A stretch of DNA of 5,643 nucleotides from Gammaproteobacteria bacterium (GTDB lineage: Bacteria; Pseudomonadota; Gammaproteobacteria; UBA1113). The translations under genes were made by a program, and so were the position numbers. Below the pieces are notes generated by a model. The model was not told where the DNA came from and did not search any database. It saw nothing but the letters and a program-made list of their open reading frames with translations. Where the stretch lies: contig JAIELR010000248.1 in assembly GCA_019752835.1 (NCBI GenBank), forward strand, positions 1 to 5,643, given 5' to 3'. Position 1 is the stretch's first letter. Each line of letters begins with the position of its first letter. Positions 5,477-5,643 of this stretch are shown here, piece by piece.

Positions 5477-5643
5477 AGAGCCTGTTTGCTGTAGGTCGCG
5501 AGCTAATTGGTGCAATTGTTGGTGCAATGGTGCAATTACTTATCGATCGCGACAATTATGGTCTCTGAGGAATCCCCTGGTATTTTTTAAACAGTGTAGC
5601 CCGTATTAAAGCGAGAATAATGCTTAGAACTTACTATTTATTG
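5477..5643. other. Terminal intergenic stretch, no gene seen
   Basis: After the barrel gene stops there is no strong GC-rich hairpin plus T-run; a T-run at 5583-5588 follows only a weak AGG/CCT pairing. A segment beginning TGTAGCCCG at 5595 resembles the left half of intergenic REP-like elements (TGTAGCCCGGAT...) found in several gammaproteobacteria, but no complementary right half is visible before the edge. No start codon with a ribosome site opens a convincing gene here. Confidence 0.4.
5509..5536 (+). repeat. Three copies of GGTGCAAT downstream of the barrel gene
   Basis: GGTGCAAT occurs at 5509-5516, 5521-5528 and 5529-5536. The last two copies are directly adjacent and the first is separated by four bases (TGTT). 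Two TCGCGA palindromes flank the cluster, one just upstream and one downstream (inside ATCGATCGCGAC). No function is recognised. It could be replication slippage or the edge of a small intergenic repeat. Confidence 0.6.

Noticed and set aside
5346..5568. Short open frames on both strands at the end of the barrel gene
   Set aside because: They overlap the end of a confident gene, have no ribosome sites and show no recognisable protein features.
1..5643. CRISPR arrays, tRNA or rRNA genes
   Set aside because: No regularly spaced repeats, tRNA-like cloverleaf or rRNA-like conserved sequence was seen.

Overview
The window looks like a piece of a Legionellales chromosome (Legionella or a close relative). 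The basis is protein resemblance from memory: the last two genes match, in motif and layout, paralogous secreted and outer-membrane protein families that are abundant in Legionella. The DNA is A+T-rich, most strongly in the first large gene. No database search was possible.

Left part (1-2549). The left edge holds the middle of a MalY/PatB-type C-S lyase on the minus strand. It ends abruptly near position 165-180, with its first ~100 or more residues missing. Immediately next to it, on the plus strand, is a 748-codon gene (303-2549) of unknown family. It is mostly helical, has a heptad coiled coil near the C-terminus, and has an acidic, Ser/Thr-rich, Lys/Arg-free tail reminiscent of Dot/Icm-secreted effectors. 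Its reading frame stays open upstream of the first ATG into the lyase remnant, so both genes may be 5'-truncated at one recombination junction.

Middle (2550-3082). This is about 530 bases without an intact gene. On the minus strand there is a 66-codon N-terminal fragment of a DinD-family damage-inducible protein. It overlaps, out of frame, a 51-codon ORF of unknown origin. A perfect 10-bp inverted repeat followed by a T-run lies between the dinD remnant and the next gene. The region reads as a scar of rearrangements.

Right part (3083-5476). Two genes 18 bp apart form a probable operon. The first encodes an exported Cys-containing protein with three Ig-like/ASH-like segments and a C-terminal DUF1566/Lcl_C domain (the ligand-binding domain type of the Legionella adhesin Lcl). 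The second encodes a small outer-membrane beta-barrel protein. Both start with clear AAGGA ribosome sites and signal peptides, so this is probably a cell-envelope or surface-adhesion module. The last 167 bases hold short GGTGCAAT repeats and no recognisable gene.

The points most worth following are the unknown effector-like protein, the truncated gene pair at its 5' side, and the secreted DUF1566/beta-barrel pair.
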